DNA of 8,225 bases from Paramuribaculum sp. GTDB lineage: Bacteria; Bacteroidota; Bacteroidia; Bacteroidales; Muribaculaceae. A program made the translations under genes and the position numbers. Each line of letters opens with the position of its first letter. The first letter of the stretch is position 1. Where the stretch lies: positions 1-8,225 of the forward strand of contig JAIDJZ010000121.1 in the NCBI GenBank assembly GCA_029051965.1, given 5' to 3'. This document shows positions 1 to 7,057 of the stretch, piece by piece. The notes beneath the pieces are model-generated. The model made no database searches and was not told the DNA's origin. It saw only the letters and a program-made list of their open reading frames with translations.

Positions 1-1448
1 GAGGTATGCTGGAGGCTGTTGTCGTTCCGAGAAGGGCGCATCGCCCGTCGATCTACGGCAGCGGGGCGGGACAGGCTCTGATTTCGCCTGCGTCGGTAGA
101 AATGGCCGGTTTTTTTGTGGCGCCGCGCGAGGAGGATTTTGCTTTCTGTGCGGAGGGCGAGCGATTGCTGGAGATCGTTGAAGAGTGCGGGGGTCTCGGC
201 CATCCGTCGGAATCGGGAGAGCGAACTCTTGATGTCGGCATTGTCAGGGCCGGCGAGATCGAGGTTGAGCTTCACGGCGGATTTGAGGCGGAGGGGTGGC
301 CCGACGGGGCTGTTCCAGAACGGCTGAAGCTGTCGGCGGGGGATTCGTCGGGTCTGATTTGCAACGGATTGCCGGTTGATCGGCTTGTGCTGATTCCGAA
401 GGAGGAAGAGGCTTGTTTTACGTTGCGCAATGTGATGATCGGGATCGGTTTCCACTGGCAGCAGTATGAGGATCAGTCGTTTCACGGGAGTCTTATTCTC
501 CGGCGCGACGGAGATATGATCCAGGCTGTCAACCGTGTCGGGATCGAGACTTATCTGCGGAGCGTTGTGTCGTCGGAGATGAATGCGGCGGCTCCGGAGG
601 AGTTCCTGAAGGCTCACGCAGTCATTTCGCGGAGCTGGGTGCTTGCGCAGGTGATTCCGCCGGCGCATCTCGACTGCCACGATTTCACGGAGACGGAGGA
701 GGAGACGGTCAGATGGTATGACCGCGATGCGCACACGGGTTTTGACATCTGTGCGGATGACCATTGCCAGCGGTATCAAGGTTGTACGAAAGCGTCGACG
801 CGCAATGTCGAGTCGGCCCTTGAGGCTACGCGCGGAGAGGTGCTTGTTTTTGGCAATGATCTTTGCGATGCGCGGTTTTCGAAGTGCTGCGGCGGCGTCA
901 CCGAAATTTTCCGGACTTGCTGGCAGCCGGTCGATCTGGGCTATCTGCAGGCGATCGACGATCCGTTCTGCGGGCGTGCTCCGGAGTCGGTTCTGTCGAC
1001 GGTGCTCAATAATTACGATCGGACGACGACTGATTTTTACCGCTGGAGAGCGGAATATACGGCTGATGAACTGGCTGATCTGATCTGTCGCCGTTCGGGA
1101 GTGGACTATGGGCGGATCGTGGAGCTGAAGCCTCTCCACCGCGGACCGTCGGGCCGCATTGACCGCCTTGAGATACGGGGAACGAAACGGACGCGGGAGA
1201 TCGGAAAGGAACTCGAGATCCGCCGAACGCTTTCGGAATCGCATCTCTACAGTTCGGCTTTTACGGTCGAGGTTGCGGAGCATGATGATTCGGGACTGCC
1301 GGCACGGTGGGTTATTGCGGGCAATGGCTGGGGTCATGGGGTCGGGCTGTGCCAGATCGGTGCGGCCGTCATGGCTCACGAGGGTTATGGCTACCGCGAT
1401 ATTCTTAGGTTTTATTTCCCGGGAGCGCGACTGATGACGGTCTATTAA
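1..1448 (+). CDS. SpoIID/LytB-domain protein, 5'-partial, with DUF4922-like N-terminal tail
   Basis: SpoIID/LytB proteins cleave or help cleave peptidoglycan glycan strands; SpoIID itself is a lytic transglycosylase. Numbering from the Met at base 6, residues 75-480 form the domain: NRVGIETYLRSVVSSEM at 176-192 contains the expected catalytic Glu (E191), FDICADDHCQRYQG sits at 246-259, and the signature GWGHGVGLCQIG is at 441-452. Residues 1-65 do not belong to SpoIID; the RRAHRP, LISPASVEMAG and PREEDF motifs resemble the C-terminal end of DUF4922, a HIT-like nucleotidyltransferase family. The frame has no stop before the left edge (base 3 starts an in-frame codon), and the GAGG right against the ATG is too close to act as a ribosome site, so that Met is probably internal and the gene starts outside the window. 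No signal peptide is visible. The stop lies 19 nt before the AmpG-like permease, suggesting one operon. The SpoIID call is firm; the DUF4922 tail is recalled from memory. Confidence 0.88.
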   Translation, partial: GMLEAVVVPRRAHRPSIYGSGAGQALISPASVEMAGFFVAPREEDFAFCAEGERLLEIVEECGGLGHPSESGERTLDVGIVRAGEIEVELHGGFEAEGWPDGAVPERLKLSAGDSSGLICNGLPVDRLVLIPKEEEACFTLRNVMIGIGFHWQQYEDQSFHGSLILRRDGDMIQAVNRVGIETYLRSVVSSEMNAAAPEEFLKAHAVISRSWVLAQVIPPAHLDCHDFTETEEETVRWYDRDAHTGFDICADDHCQRYQGCTKASTRNVESALEATRGEVLVFGNDLCDARFSKCCGGVTEIFRTCWQPVDLGYLQAIDDPFCGRAPESVLSTVLNNYDRTTTDFYRWRAEYTADELADLICRRSGVDYGRIVELKPLHRGPSGRIDRLEIRGTKRTREIGKELEIRRTLSESHLYSSAFTVEVAEHDDSGLPARWVIAGNGWGHGVGLCQIGAAVMAHEGYGYRDILRFYFPGARLMTVY

Positions 1449-1467
1449 TCAGATTTATAAGTGAGTC

Positions 1468-2739
1468 ATGGAATTTAAAACTGAACGGCGTAGGGGATGG
1501 CTATGGGTGCCGTCGCTTTATTTTGCCGAGGGATTGCCTTATGTTGTCGTGATGACACTGGCAGGAATAATGTACACGCGTCTGGGCGTTGGCAATACGG
1601 AGATGGCGTTTTTTACGTCGTGGCTGATGCTTCCGTGGCTGATCAAGCCGCTGTGGAGCCCGATTGTCGACATTATCAGCACGAAACGTCGCTGGGTCAT
1701 CGTGATGCAGTGGGCTGTCGCTCTTGCTCTGGGTTCGGTTGCGCTTGCACTGCCGGGCGAGTATTATTTCAGGATTTCGATGGCTTCGTTTTTTGCGATC
1801 GCATTTCTGTCGGCCACTCACGACATTGCAGCCGACGGATTCTATATGCTGGGGCTCGATGAGCGCGGTCAGTCGTTTTTTGTCGGCATCAGGACGACGT
1901 TCTATCGGGCCGCAATGCTTTTCTGTCAGGGTCCGGTCGTGATGGCGGCGGGGTATATGGAGGAGATGACGGGGAGTGTGAGTCGCGCCTGGATGTGGAC
2001 TTTCTATGGTCTGTCGGCTCTTTTTCTGCTTCTGGCTCTATGCAATTCGCTGACGATGCCTCGTCCGGAGACGCGGCTTTCGACGGTGTCGGGGTCGAAG
2101 AGGGAACGGATCGGGGCGGTTGTCCGGGAGTTCGGGCGGTCGTTTGCTTCGTTTTTCCGGAAGCCTCAGATTCTGACTGCGCTTGCGTTCATGGTTCTCT
2201 ATAAGCTGCCGGAGGCTCAGATTATCAAGATGATCAATCCGTTTCTGCTCCATTCGGTTTCGGACGGGGGACTTGGGCTTACGACGCGTGAGGTGGGTGT
2301 TGTCTACGGCACGGTCGGTGTGATCGGTCTGCTTCTGGGCGGGATCGCGGGCGGTTTTGTCGTTGCGCGCGGAGGTCTGAGGCGGTGGCTGATGCCGATG
2401 GCGTGGAGTATGTCGCTGACGTGTCTGAGTTTTGTCTATCTTGCTTTCGGAGCTGATCATTCGTTGCTGACGATCGGCAGCTGTGTGTTTGTCGAGCAGT
2501 TTGGCTACGGATTCGGTGGCACGGCCTATATTCTTTATCTGATGGCGTTTTCCAGCGGGCCTTTCAAGACGTCGCATTATGCGATCGCGACGGGTTTCAT
2601 GACGCTTGGCACGATGTTTCCGGGGATGGCCGCGGGATGGATTCAGGAGCAGCTTGGCTACGGGCTTTTCTTTGTGTGGACGATGGTTTGTTGCGTTGTG
2701 ACGATTGCTGTCGCGTGGCGTGTCAGGCGTAGCTTGTAG
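1468..2739 (+). CDS. AmpG-like MFS permease (muropeptide/amino-sugar uptake)
   Basis: This is a 423-residue inner-membrane protein with about 12 hydrophobic segments, at roughly 12-36, 44-68, 77-95, 104-120, 140-162, 176-196, 235-255, 276-300, 306-327, 332-358, 370-390 and 398-416. A charged cytoplasmic loop at 198-232 separates the two halves, as usual in the major facilitator superfamily. AmpG-family hallmarks are YFAEGLPY (18-25), the KPLWSPIVD loop (60-68), SATHDIAADG (115-124) and ERGQ (132-135), which match the LWSPLMD, ASQDIVFDA and EERG motifs of E. coli AmpG. AmpG imports GlcNAc-anhydroMurNAc muropeptides. Related Bacteroidetes carriers, such as the MurNAc transporter of Tannerella, take up wall sugars, so the exact substrate cannot be told. 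The position behind a SpoIID/LytB gene supports a peptidoglycan-recycling role. The ATG is chosen because it is the first in frame after the preceding stop; no strong Shine-Dalgarno site precedes it. Confidence 0.85.
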   Translation: MEFKTERRRGWLWVPSLYFAEGLPYVVVMTLAGIMYTRLGVGNTEMAFFTSWLMLPWLIKPLWSPIVDIISTKRRWVIVMQWAVALALGSVALALPGEYYFRISMASFFAIAFLSATHDIAADGFYMLGLDERGQSFFVGIRTTFYRAAMLFCQGPVVMAAGYMEEMTGSVSRAWMWTFYGLSALFLLLALCNSLTMPRPETRLSTVSGSKRERIGAVVREFGRSFASFFRKPQILTALAFMVLYKLPEAQIIKMINPFLLHSVSDGGLGLTTREVGVVYGTVGVIGLLLGGIAGGFVVARGGLRRWLMPMAWSMSLTCLSFVYLAFGADHSLLTIGSCVFVEQFGYGFGGTAYILYLMAFSSGPFKTSHYAIATGFMTLGTMFPGMAAGWIQEQLGYGLFFVWTMVCCVVTIAVAWRVRRSL

Positions 2740-2788
2740 CCGTTGTCGGAGCTATACGGAATCAGTGGATCATCTACGGGGAAAATAA

Positions 2789-2819
2789 AGAGTCCGGCGC
2801 AATCAGATGGCCGGACTCT
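2789..2819 (-). terminator. Intrinsic terminator of the serC-serA operon
   Basis: A perfect 10-bp inverted repeat (AGAGTCCGGC at 2789-2798, GCCGGACTCT at 2810-2819) encloses an 11-nt loop. Read on the minus strand, the stem starts about 28 nt after the serA stop and is followed at once by TTTATTTTCCCC, a U-rich tail, as expected of a rho-independent terminator. On the plus strand the following bases are not a T run, so it would stop transcription from the permease side only weakly, though the hairpin may still protect that transcript's 3' end. The rest of the 108-base convergent gap shows nothing else. Confidence 0.8.
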
Positions 2820-2847
2820 ATGTATGTGGATTAATGGTTTTGTGGCG

Positions 2848-3768
2848 TTATTTGTTGACGCGGAAGGGGGCGTTGCCTGTCGCGAGGAAGTCGACGATCT
2901 GGCGCGCGGCTGCGATTCCGGCGTTGATGTTGGCTTCGGCGGTCTGTGCGCCCATTTTTTTCGGTGTGAAGAATACGCGTCCGGGGAATTCGGTTTCGAG
3001 CAGGGATGCGTTGTCGGGGCGTACGTCGGCGACATATTTAATGTCAGGACGCTCGCGGAGCGCTTTTGCAAGGCCTTCTTCGTCGATGACTTCCTTTCGT
3101 GCGGTGTTGATCAGGACGCCTCCTTTTGGAAGGAGTGTGATCAGGTCGAATCCGACTGATCCGCGAGTTTCGGCGGTCGCAGGAATGTGGAGGGAGACGA
3201 ATTTGTTGTCTCTGTAGAGGTCGGTGATGTCGTGGACGGGTGTGACACCGGCCTGTGCGATCGCTTCATCGGGGCAGAAGGGGTCGAGGGCGTAAACGTC
3301 CATTTCGAATCCTTTGGCGATGCGTGCGACGTTGCGTCCGACCTGTCCGAAGGCGTGGATTCCGAGGCGTTTGCCGCGGAGTTCGGTTCCGGAGGTTCCG
3401 TCGAACATGTTGCGGACAGCCATTACGGCCATTCCGAATACGAGTTCGGCGACGGCGTTGGAGTTCTGTCCGGGAGTGTTTTCGACGCATACGTTGCGCT
3501 GTGTTGCGGCGGCGAGGTCTACGTTGTCGTAGCCGGCGCCGGCACGTACGACGATTTTAAGATTTTTGGCTGCGTCAAGGACTTCGGCGTCGATTTTGTC
3601 GGAGCGGATGATGATTGCATCGGCGTCGGCAACAGCGTCGAGGAGCTGCTGTCGGTCGGTGTATTTCTCAAGCAGCTCAAGGCTGTGGCCTGCTTCATCT
3701 ACGACTTTGCGGATTCCTTCGATTGCCACGGGGGCAAACGGTTTTTCGGTTGCTACGAGTATTTTCAT
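2848..3768 (-). CDS. serA: D-3-phosphoglycerate dehydrogenase, short form with Lys in place of catalytic His
   Basis: SerA oxidises 3-phosphoglycerate to 3-phosphohydroxypyruvate with NAD, the first step of serine synthesis, in the cytoplasm. The 306 residues carry the D-2-hydroxyacid dehydrogenase layout: a split substrate-binding domain (about 1-96 and 280-306) around a Rossmann domain (about 97-280). Visible motifs are RAGAGYDNVD (75-84), the nucleotide-binding G136-x4-G141-x2-G144, and NTARKEVID (221-229) with the substrate-binding Arg224. The usual active-site Glu of DVFxxEP is replaced (DVRPDN, 248-253), and the usual TPH is TPKKMG (268-273), with Lys270/Lys271 at the His site. The C-terminal ACT/regulatory domain of E. 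coli SerA is missing, so serine feedback through ACT is not expected. Bacteroides relatives, as I recall them, share this pattern, and it recalls the lysine-type enzyme of Entamoeba histolytica. It starts 5 nt after the serC stop. Confidence 0.9.
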   Translation of the reverse strand: MKILVATEKPFAPVAIEGIRKVVDEAGHSLELLEKYTDRQQLLDAVADADAIIIRSDKIDAEVLDAAKNLKIVVRAGAGYDNVDLAAATQRNVCVENTPGQNSNAVAELVFGMAVMAVRNMFDGTSGTELRGKRLGIHAFGQVGRNVARIAKGFEMDVYALDPFCPDEAIAQAGVTPVHDITDLYRDNKFVSLHIPATAETRGSVGFDLITLLPKGGVLINTARKEVIDEEGLAKALRERPDIKYVADVRPDNASLLETEFPGRVFFTPKKMGAQTAEANINAGIAAARQIVDFLATGNAPFRVNK

Positions 3769-3773
3769 CGCGA

Positions 3774-4844
3774 TCAGAGTTTAGCTTCGAATTCTTTCAT
3801 TGCATTGACGAGAACTTCTACGCTTTCCATCGGCATAGCGTTGTAGAGAGATGCGCGGAAACCTCCGACAGAGCGGTGGCCTTTGATTCCGACGATGCCT
3901 CTTTCGGAAGCGAAGTCGATGAAGTTCTTTTCGAGTTCTTTATATTCGGGAGTCATTACGAAGCAAATGTTCATGATCGAGCGGTCTGCGAGATCGGTGA
4001 CAGTTCCCTGGAAGATCTTGCTGGAGTCGATCGCGTCGTAGAGTCTGGCTGCTTTTGCGAGGTCGGTTTTTTCGATTTCGCGGATGCCGCCGAGCTGTTT
4101 GTAGTAGCGCAGGGTCTGGAGCGCGGAGAAGATCGGGAGGACGGGGGGAGTGTTGAACATCGAACCCTTCTTGATGTGGGTGCGATAGTCGAGCATTGTC
4201 GGGATCTGACGTTCGACGTGGCCGAGGGCTTCGTCGCGGACGATCACGATTGTCACGCCTGCGGGAGCAAGGTTTTTCTGAGCTCCGGCGTAGATGAGAT
4301 CGTATTTAGAGACGTCGATCGGACGCGAGAAGATGTCGCTCGACATGTCGGCGATCAGGGGCACGGGGCTTTCGGGATCATAACGCATTTCGGTACCGTA
4401 GATGGTGTTGTTGGTTGTGAAATGGAAATAATCGGCGTCGGCGGGGATGGTGTAGCCTTTGGGGATGAAAGAGAAGTTGGCGTCGCGCGAGGAAGCGACA
4501 ACGTCTACTTCACCGAAAAGACGGGCTTCCTTGATAGCGTTCGATGCCCATGTGCCGGTTTCGAGATAGGCAGCTTTTTTAGCCATAAGGTTGAAGGGGA
4601 CCATGCAGAACTGCATGCTGGCTCCACCTCCGAGGAAGAGGACGGAGTAGCCTTCGGGGATTTCCAAAAGTTCTTTTACGAGAGCTGTTGCCTCGTCCAT
4701 AACTGCCTGGAATTCTTTGCTTCGGTGTGACACTTCAAGAACAGAAAGACCGGTGTCGGCAAAGTTAAGAATTGCGTCGGCAGTGTTTTTGATAGTGTAG
4801 GGGCTCAGAATTGACGGGCCTGCATAGAAGTTATGTTTTTTCAT
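3774..4844 (-). CDS. serC: Phosphoserine aminotransferase
   Basis: SerC is a cytoplasmic PLP enzyme that transfers the amino group of glutamate to 3-phosphohydroxypyruvate, giving phosphoserine; it also acts in pyridoxal phosphate synthesis in some bacteria. The chosen product has 356 residues, normal for the family (about 360). Motifs in order are NFYAGPS (5-11), EVSHRSKEF (37-45), the cofactor-phosphate loop LGGGASMQF (71-79), [11 protein letters not shown] (165-175), [11 protein letters not shown] (186-196) with the PLP-binding Lys190, and [15 protein letters not shown] (322-336). A start 51 nt further upstream (base 4895) is open, but the family begins at [11 protein letters not shown], and the extra 17 residues would overlap the candidate promoter, so I place the start at 4844. 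The gene leads a two-gene operon with serA. Confidence 0.95.
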   Translation of the reverse strand: MKKHNFYAGPSILSPYTIKNTADAILNFADTGLSVLEVSHRSKEFQAVMDEATALVKELLEIPEGYSVLFLGGGASMQFCMVPFNLMAKKAAYLETGTWASNAIKEARLFGEVDVVASSRDANFSFIPKGYTIPADADYFHFTTNNTIYGTEMRYDPESPVPLIADMSSDIFSRPIDVSKYDLIYAGAQKNLAPAGVTIVIVRDEALGHVERQIPTMLDYRTHIKKGSMFNTPPVLPIFSALQTLRYYKQLGGIREIEKTDLAKAARLYDAIDSSKIFQGTVTDLADRSIMNICFVMTPEYKELEKNFIDFASERGIVGIKGHRSVGGFRASLYNAMPMESVEVLVNAMKEFEAKL

Positions 4845-4872
4845 ATCGTTTGGGTTTGGGGGATACGTTTCG

Positions 4873-4880
4873 CAAAAATA
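4873..4880 (-). promoter_or_regulatory. Candidate -7 promoter box for serC-serA
   Basis: Read on the minus strand the bases are TATTTTTG, an exact match to the Bacteroidetes primary sigma factor -7 consensus TAnnTTTG. Transcription would start near base 4866, leaving a leader of roughly 22 nt before the serC ATG. I see no TTTG -33 box at the usual spacing (about 19-20 nt); the only nearby TTTG is about 32 nt upstream, so only half of the promoter is supported. An AT-rich run directly upstream is consistent with a promoter. Confidence 0.45.
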
Positions 4881-4905
4881 ATCATTTTTTTCCAATAGTC
4901 GGTTG

Positions 4906-4937
4906 TCCTTAGCAAAGGAAGTTTGCTCCGGCCGGAG
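4906..4937. repeat. Overlapping inverted repeats between the hexosaminidase and serC
   Basis: Three short dyads are packed together just after the hexosaminidase stop codon: TCCTT-AGCA-AAGGA (4906-4919), AGCAAA-GGAAG-TTTGCT (4911-4927) and the perfect palindrome CTCCGGCCGGAG (4926-4937). The first two hairpins exclude each other. None is followed by a good T run on the minus strand, so a classical terminator for the hexosaminidase is not clear. The palindrome could be a protein-binding site upstream of the serC promoter or just the base of a weak terminator. Confidence 0.35.
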
Positions 4938-4940
4938 GGA

Positions 4941-6980
4941 TCAGTTGATTACGATTTCGTCGATGAAAAGCCATGCTCCGGGTCTGTCGTGGCCTTTTGC
5001 CTTGATTTTCACATAGCGGGCATTCGCATCGGTAGCGACGGCGAAGTTTTTCATCATGATTTTCGGATACATCGGGTCAACGTCGGACCAGATGGTTTCG
5101 ACGGGAGTGAAGTCTTTTCCGTCGGAAGAGATTTCTATTCCGACACTTTGGGGGAGGTGGACCCATGCACCGGGAGCGTGCATGAATGTGGCCGCGACTG
5201 AATGGATGTCGGCAGATTTTCCGAGGTCTACGATCGCTTCGAAGTCGCCGAGGAATCCCTGCCAGCGTTTGTCGCCATAGGTCCATCCGCCACGGAGGCC
5301 GTCGACGAGTGTCGAGTTGCCTGCGGCGGGGTATTTGGAGTGGTAGGGGGTGACGTATTCGACATTCGCGCCGATTGCGGAGTTGACAACGGGAGTGAGG
5401 CTTTCGCGGCGTTCGCCATATTCGTTCGCGAGGTCGAATGTGGTGTAGCCCATCGAGTCGAGCCGTGTGTTGAGAGCGAGTGCGCGGCGGTGGAAGTCGT
5501 CATAGTTTTTTTCCGGAGTTGACCATCCGATCTCGGCGATAGCGAAGGCGCGGGGATAGTACATGTATTCGGCGTGGGAGTCTGTCGGGATGTATTCGGC
5601 CCAGAGGTTTGCCTGAAGTCCGATGAGGTTCGAGGCTTCTTCGGGTGTCAGCGAGGGATCGACGGGCTCGTAGGAGTAGACTTTTTTCAGGGGAGTGAAG
5701 CCACCGATCGAGACTGGTTCCTTGAAGGCGGCGTCCTGAGTGTAGTCGATGTAGCAGAATTCGCCGGGAGTCATGACCACTTTGTGGCCGCTTTTGAGGG
5801 CCGTGATGCCGCCTTCGGTTCCGCGCCATGACATTACGGTCGCGTTGGGAGCGAGTCCGCCTTCGAGAATTTCGTCCCAGCCGATGATGTCGCGGCCTTT
5901 AGAGTTGAGATATTTTTCGACACGATGGATCGCATAGCTCTGCAGTTCGTCGACATCCTTCAGGCCTTCGGCTTTCATACGGGCCTGACAGTCGGGGCAT
6001 TTGCGCCATCCGCCTTTGCTTGCCTCGTCGCCGCCGATGTGGATGTAGGCCGAGGGGAATACGTCGATCACTTCGTCGAGCACATTTTCGATGAAGCGGA
6101 AGGTCTCTTCTTTTCCTATGCAGAGGTCTTCGTCGACGTAGGGGAGTCCGGAGCAGGAGAGTTCGGGGTAGGCGGAGGTCACTTCCTTGCTATGGCCGGG
6201 GATTTCGATTTCGGGGATGACGGTGATGTTTCGTTTTGCGGCGTAGTCGATCAGATCGCGAAGCTGCTGTTTGGTGTAGTATCCGCCAGTGGCGCGTCCG
6301 TCGGTTTTTTCACAGTAGCGGGCGCCGTTGTCGCACCAGTCCTGCCATGTCGCCTGAGGACGCCATGCGGCAAATTCGGTGAGGCGGGGATATTTTTCGA
6401 TTTCCATTCTCCATCCGGCGGCGTCGGTGAAGTGGAGGTGGAGTTTGTTGAGTTTCATGAGGGCCATTGCATCGATCTGCTTTTTGAGGAAGTCGGTCGA
6501 GCGGAAGTGGCGTGAGACGTCGAATAGGAGTCCGCGATGGGGAAACCGCGGGGTGTCGGTGATGCGTCCGGCCTGTATTTCCGTTGCATCTTTTGTTCCG
6601 GTCATCTGAATGAGCGACTGGATTGCGTAGAACGCGCCGTCGGCTGAGGGGGCTTTGACGGTGATTCGTCGCGGGGTGATGTCGAGGGTGTAGTTTTCGC
6701 CAGTTCCTTTGCCGATTTCGATCAGGAGGTCGGCTTTCGACGGTTTTCCGGCGGGTGTGAATGTTTCGGGGAGAAGCGAGAGATAGTTCGCGATTCGTCC
6801 GTCGGTGTCGCCTTTGACGGTGAATGTCAGTGCGCCTGCCGGTATCGCAAATGATCCTTTGCTTTGGGTGAATTCGGTCGGTCGCGGAATGATGTCGGAT
6901 GCTCCGACTGTCAGGGCTGAGGCTGAGAGGCTGAGTGCCGATGCGAGAAGGGCGGAAACTAATGTTTTTTTCAGGTTCAT
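4941..6980 (-). CDS. Secreted GH20 beta-N-acetylhexosaminidase with C-terminal discoidin-like domain
   Basis: GH20 enzymes remove terminal GlcNAc or GalNAc from glycans by substrate-assisted catalysis. The 679-residue product begins with a Sec signal peptide (MNLKK, then a hydrophobic stretch, likely cut near ASA at 20-22) without a lipobox Cys, so it is periplasmic or exported rather than a lipoprotein. An N-terminal GH20b-type domain (about 30-140) precedes the catalytic barrel (about 143-490). Visible there are FDVSRHF (153-159), HLHFTDAAGWRMEI (181-194), IPGHS (260-264) and HIGGDE (314-319), whose Asp318-Glu319 pair is catalytic; Trp385 and Trp459 fit the sugar-stacking positions. Residues about 535-679 look like an F5/8 type C (discoidin) sugar-binding domain. 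The ATG at 6980 is preferred over a TTG four codons upstream because it begins the signal peptide. Substrates may be mucin, other host glycans or wall fragments; no SusC/SusD pair is nearby. Confidence 0.93.
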   Translation of the reverse strand: MNLKKTLVSALLASALSLSASALTVGASDIIPRPTEFTQSKGSFAIPAGALTFTVKGDTDGRIANYLSLLPETFTPAGKPSKADLLIEIGKGTGENYTLDITPRRITVKAPSADGAFYAIQSLIQMTGTKDATEIQAGRITDTPRFPHRGLLFDVSRHFRSTDFLKKQIDAMALMKLNKLHLHFTDAAGWRMEIEKYPRLTEFAAWRPQATWQDWCDNGARYCEKTDGRATGGYYTKQQLRDLIDYAAKRNITVIPEIEIPGHSKEVTSAYPELSCSGLPYVDEDLCIGKEETFRFIENVLDEVIDVFPSAYIHIGGDEASKGGWRKCPDCQARMKAEGLKDVDELQSYAIHRVEKYLNSKGRDIIGWDEILEGGLAPNATVMSWRGTEGGITALKSGHKVVMTPGEFCYIDYTQDAAFKEPVSIGGFTPLKKVYSYEPVDPSLTPEEASNLIGLQANLWAEYIPTDSHAEYMYYPRAFAIAEIGWSTPEKNYDDFHRRALALNTRLDSMGYTTFDLANEYGERRESLTPVVNSAIGANVEYVTPYHSKYPAAGNSTLVDGLRGGWTYGDKRWQGFLGDFEAIVDLGKSADIHSVAATFMHAPGAWVHLPQSVGIEISSDGKDFTPVETIWSDVDPMYPKIMMKNFAVATDANARYVKIKAKGHDRPGAWLFIDEIVIN

Positions 6981-7057
6981 GTTTAGAAGCAAAAAGTCTA
7001 TAGAGGGTTTGGTATTGTTTCTTTTTCGGGTAGGCCGAGGGGTCGCTTGCGGCCGGT

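Noticed and set aside
3615..4730. A 371-codon plus-strand open frame lying over serC and the start of serA
   Set aside because: It is antisense to two genes with clear family motifs, crosses their junction, has low-complexity Asp/Phe/Val/Gly-rich composition with no recognisable domain, and is explained by the codon bias of the real genes.
4845..4895. A 17-residue N-terminal extension of SerC
   Set aside because: Family members start at the [15 protein letters not shown] sequence, and the extension covers the candidate -7 box.
5925..6515. A 196-codon plus-strand open frame inside the hexosaminidase gene
   Set aside because: It is a shadow of the GH20 catalytic region on the other strand, without any family motif or start context.
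6981..6992. A TTG start four codons upstream of the hexosaminidase ATG
   Set aside because: The ATG at 6980 directly begins a normal signal peptide, and the extra residues add nothing to it.
7031..7055. GGCCG/CGGCC dyad after the radical SAM stop as a terminator
   Set aside because: The stem is only 5 bp with a 12-nt spacer or more, and no T run follows on the minus strand, so I do not call it.
6993..7057. A promoter for the hexosaminidase
   Set aside because: The gap has an ACTTTTTG stretch near the start, but it does not fit TAnnTTTG and lacks a -33 partner.
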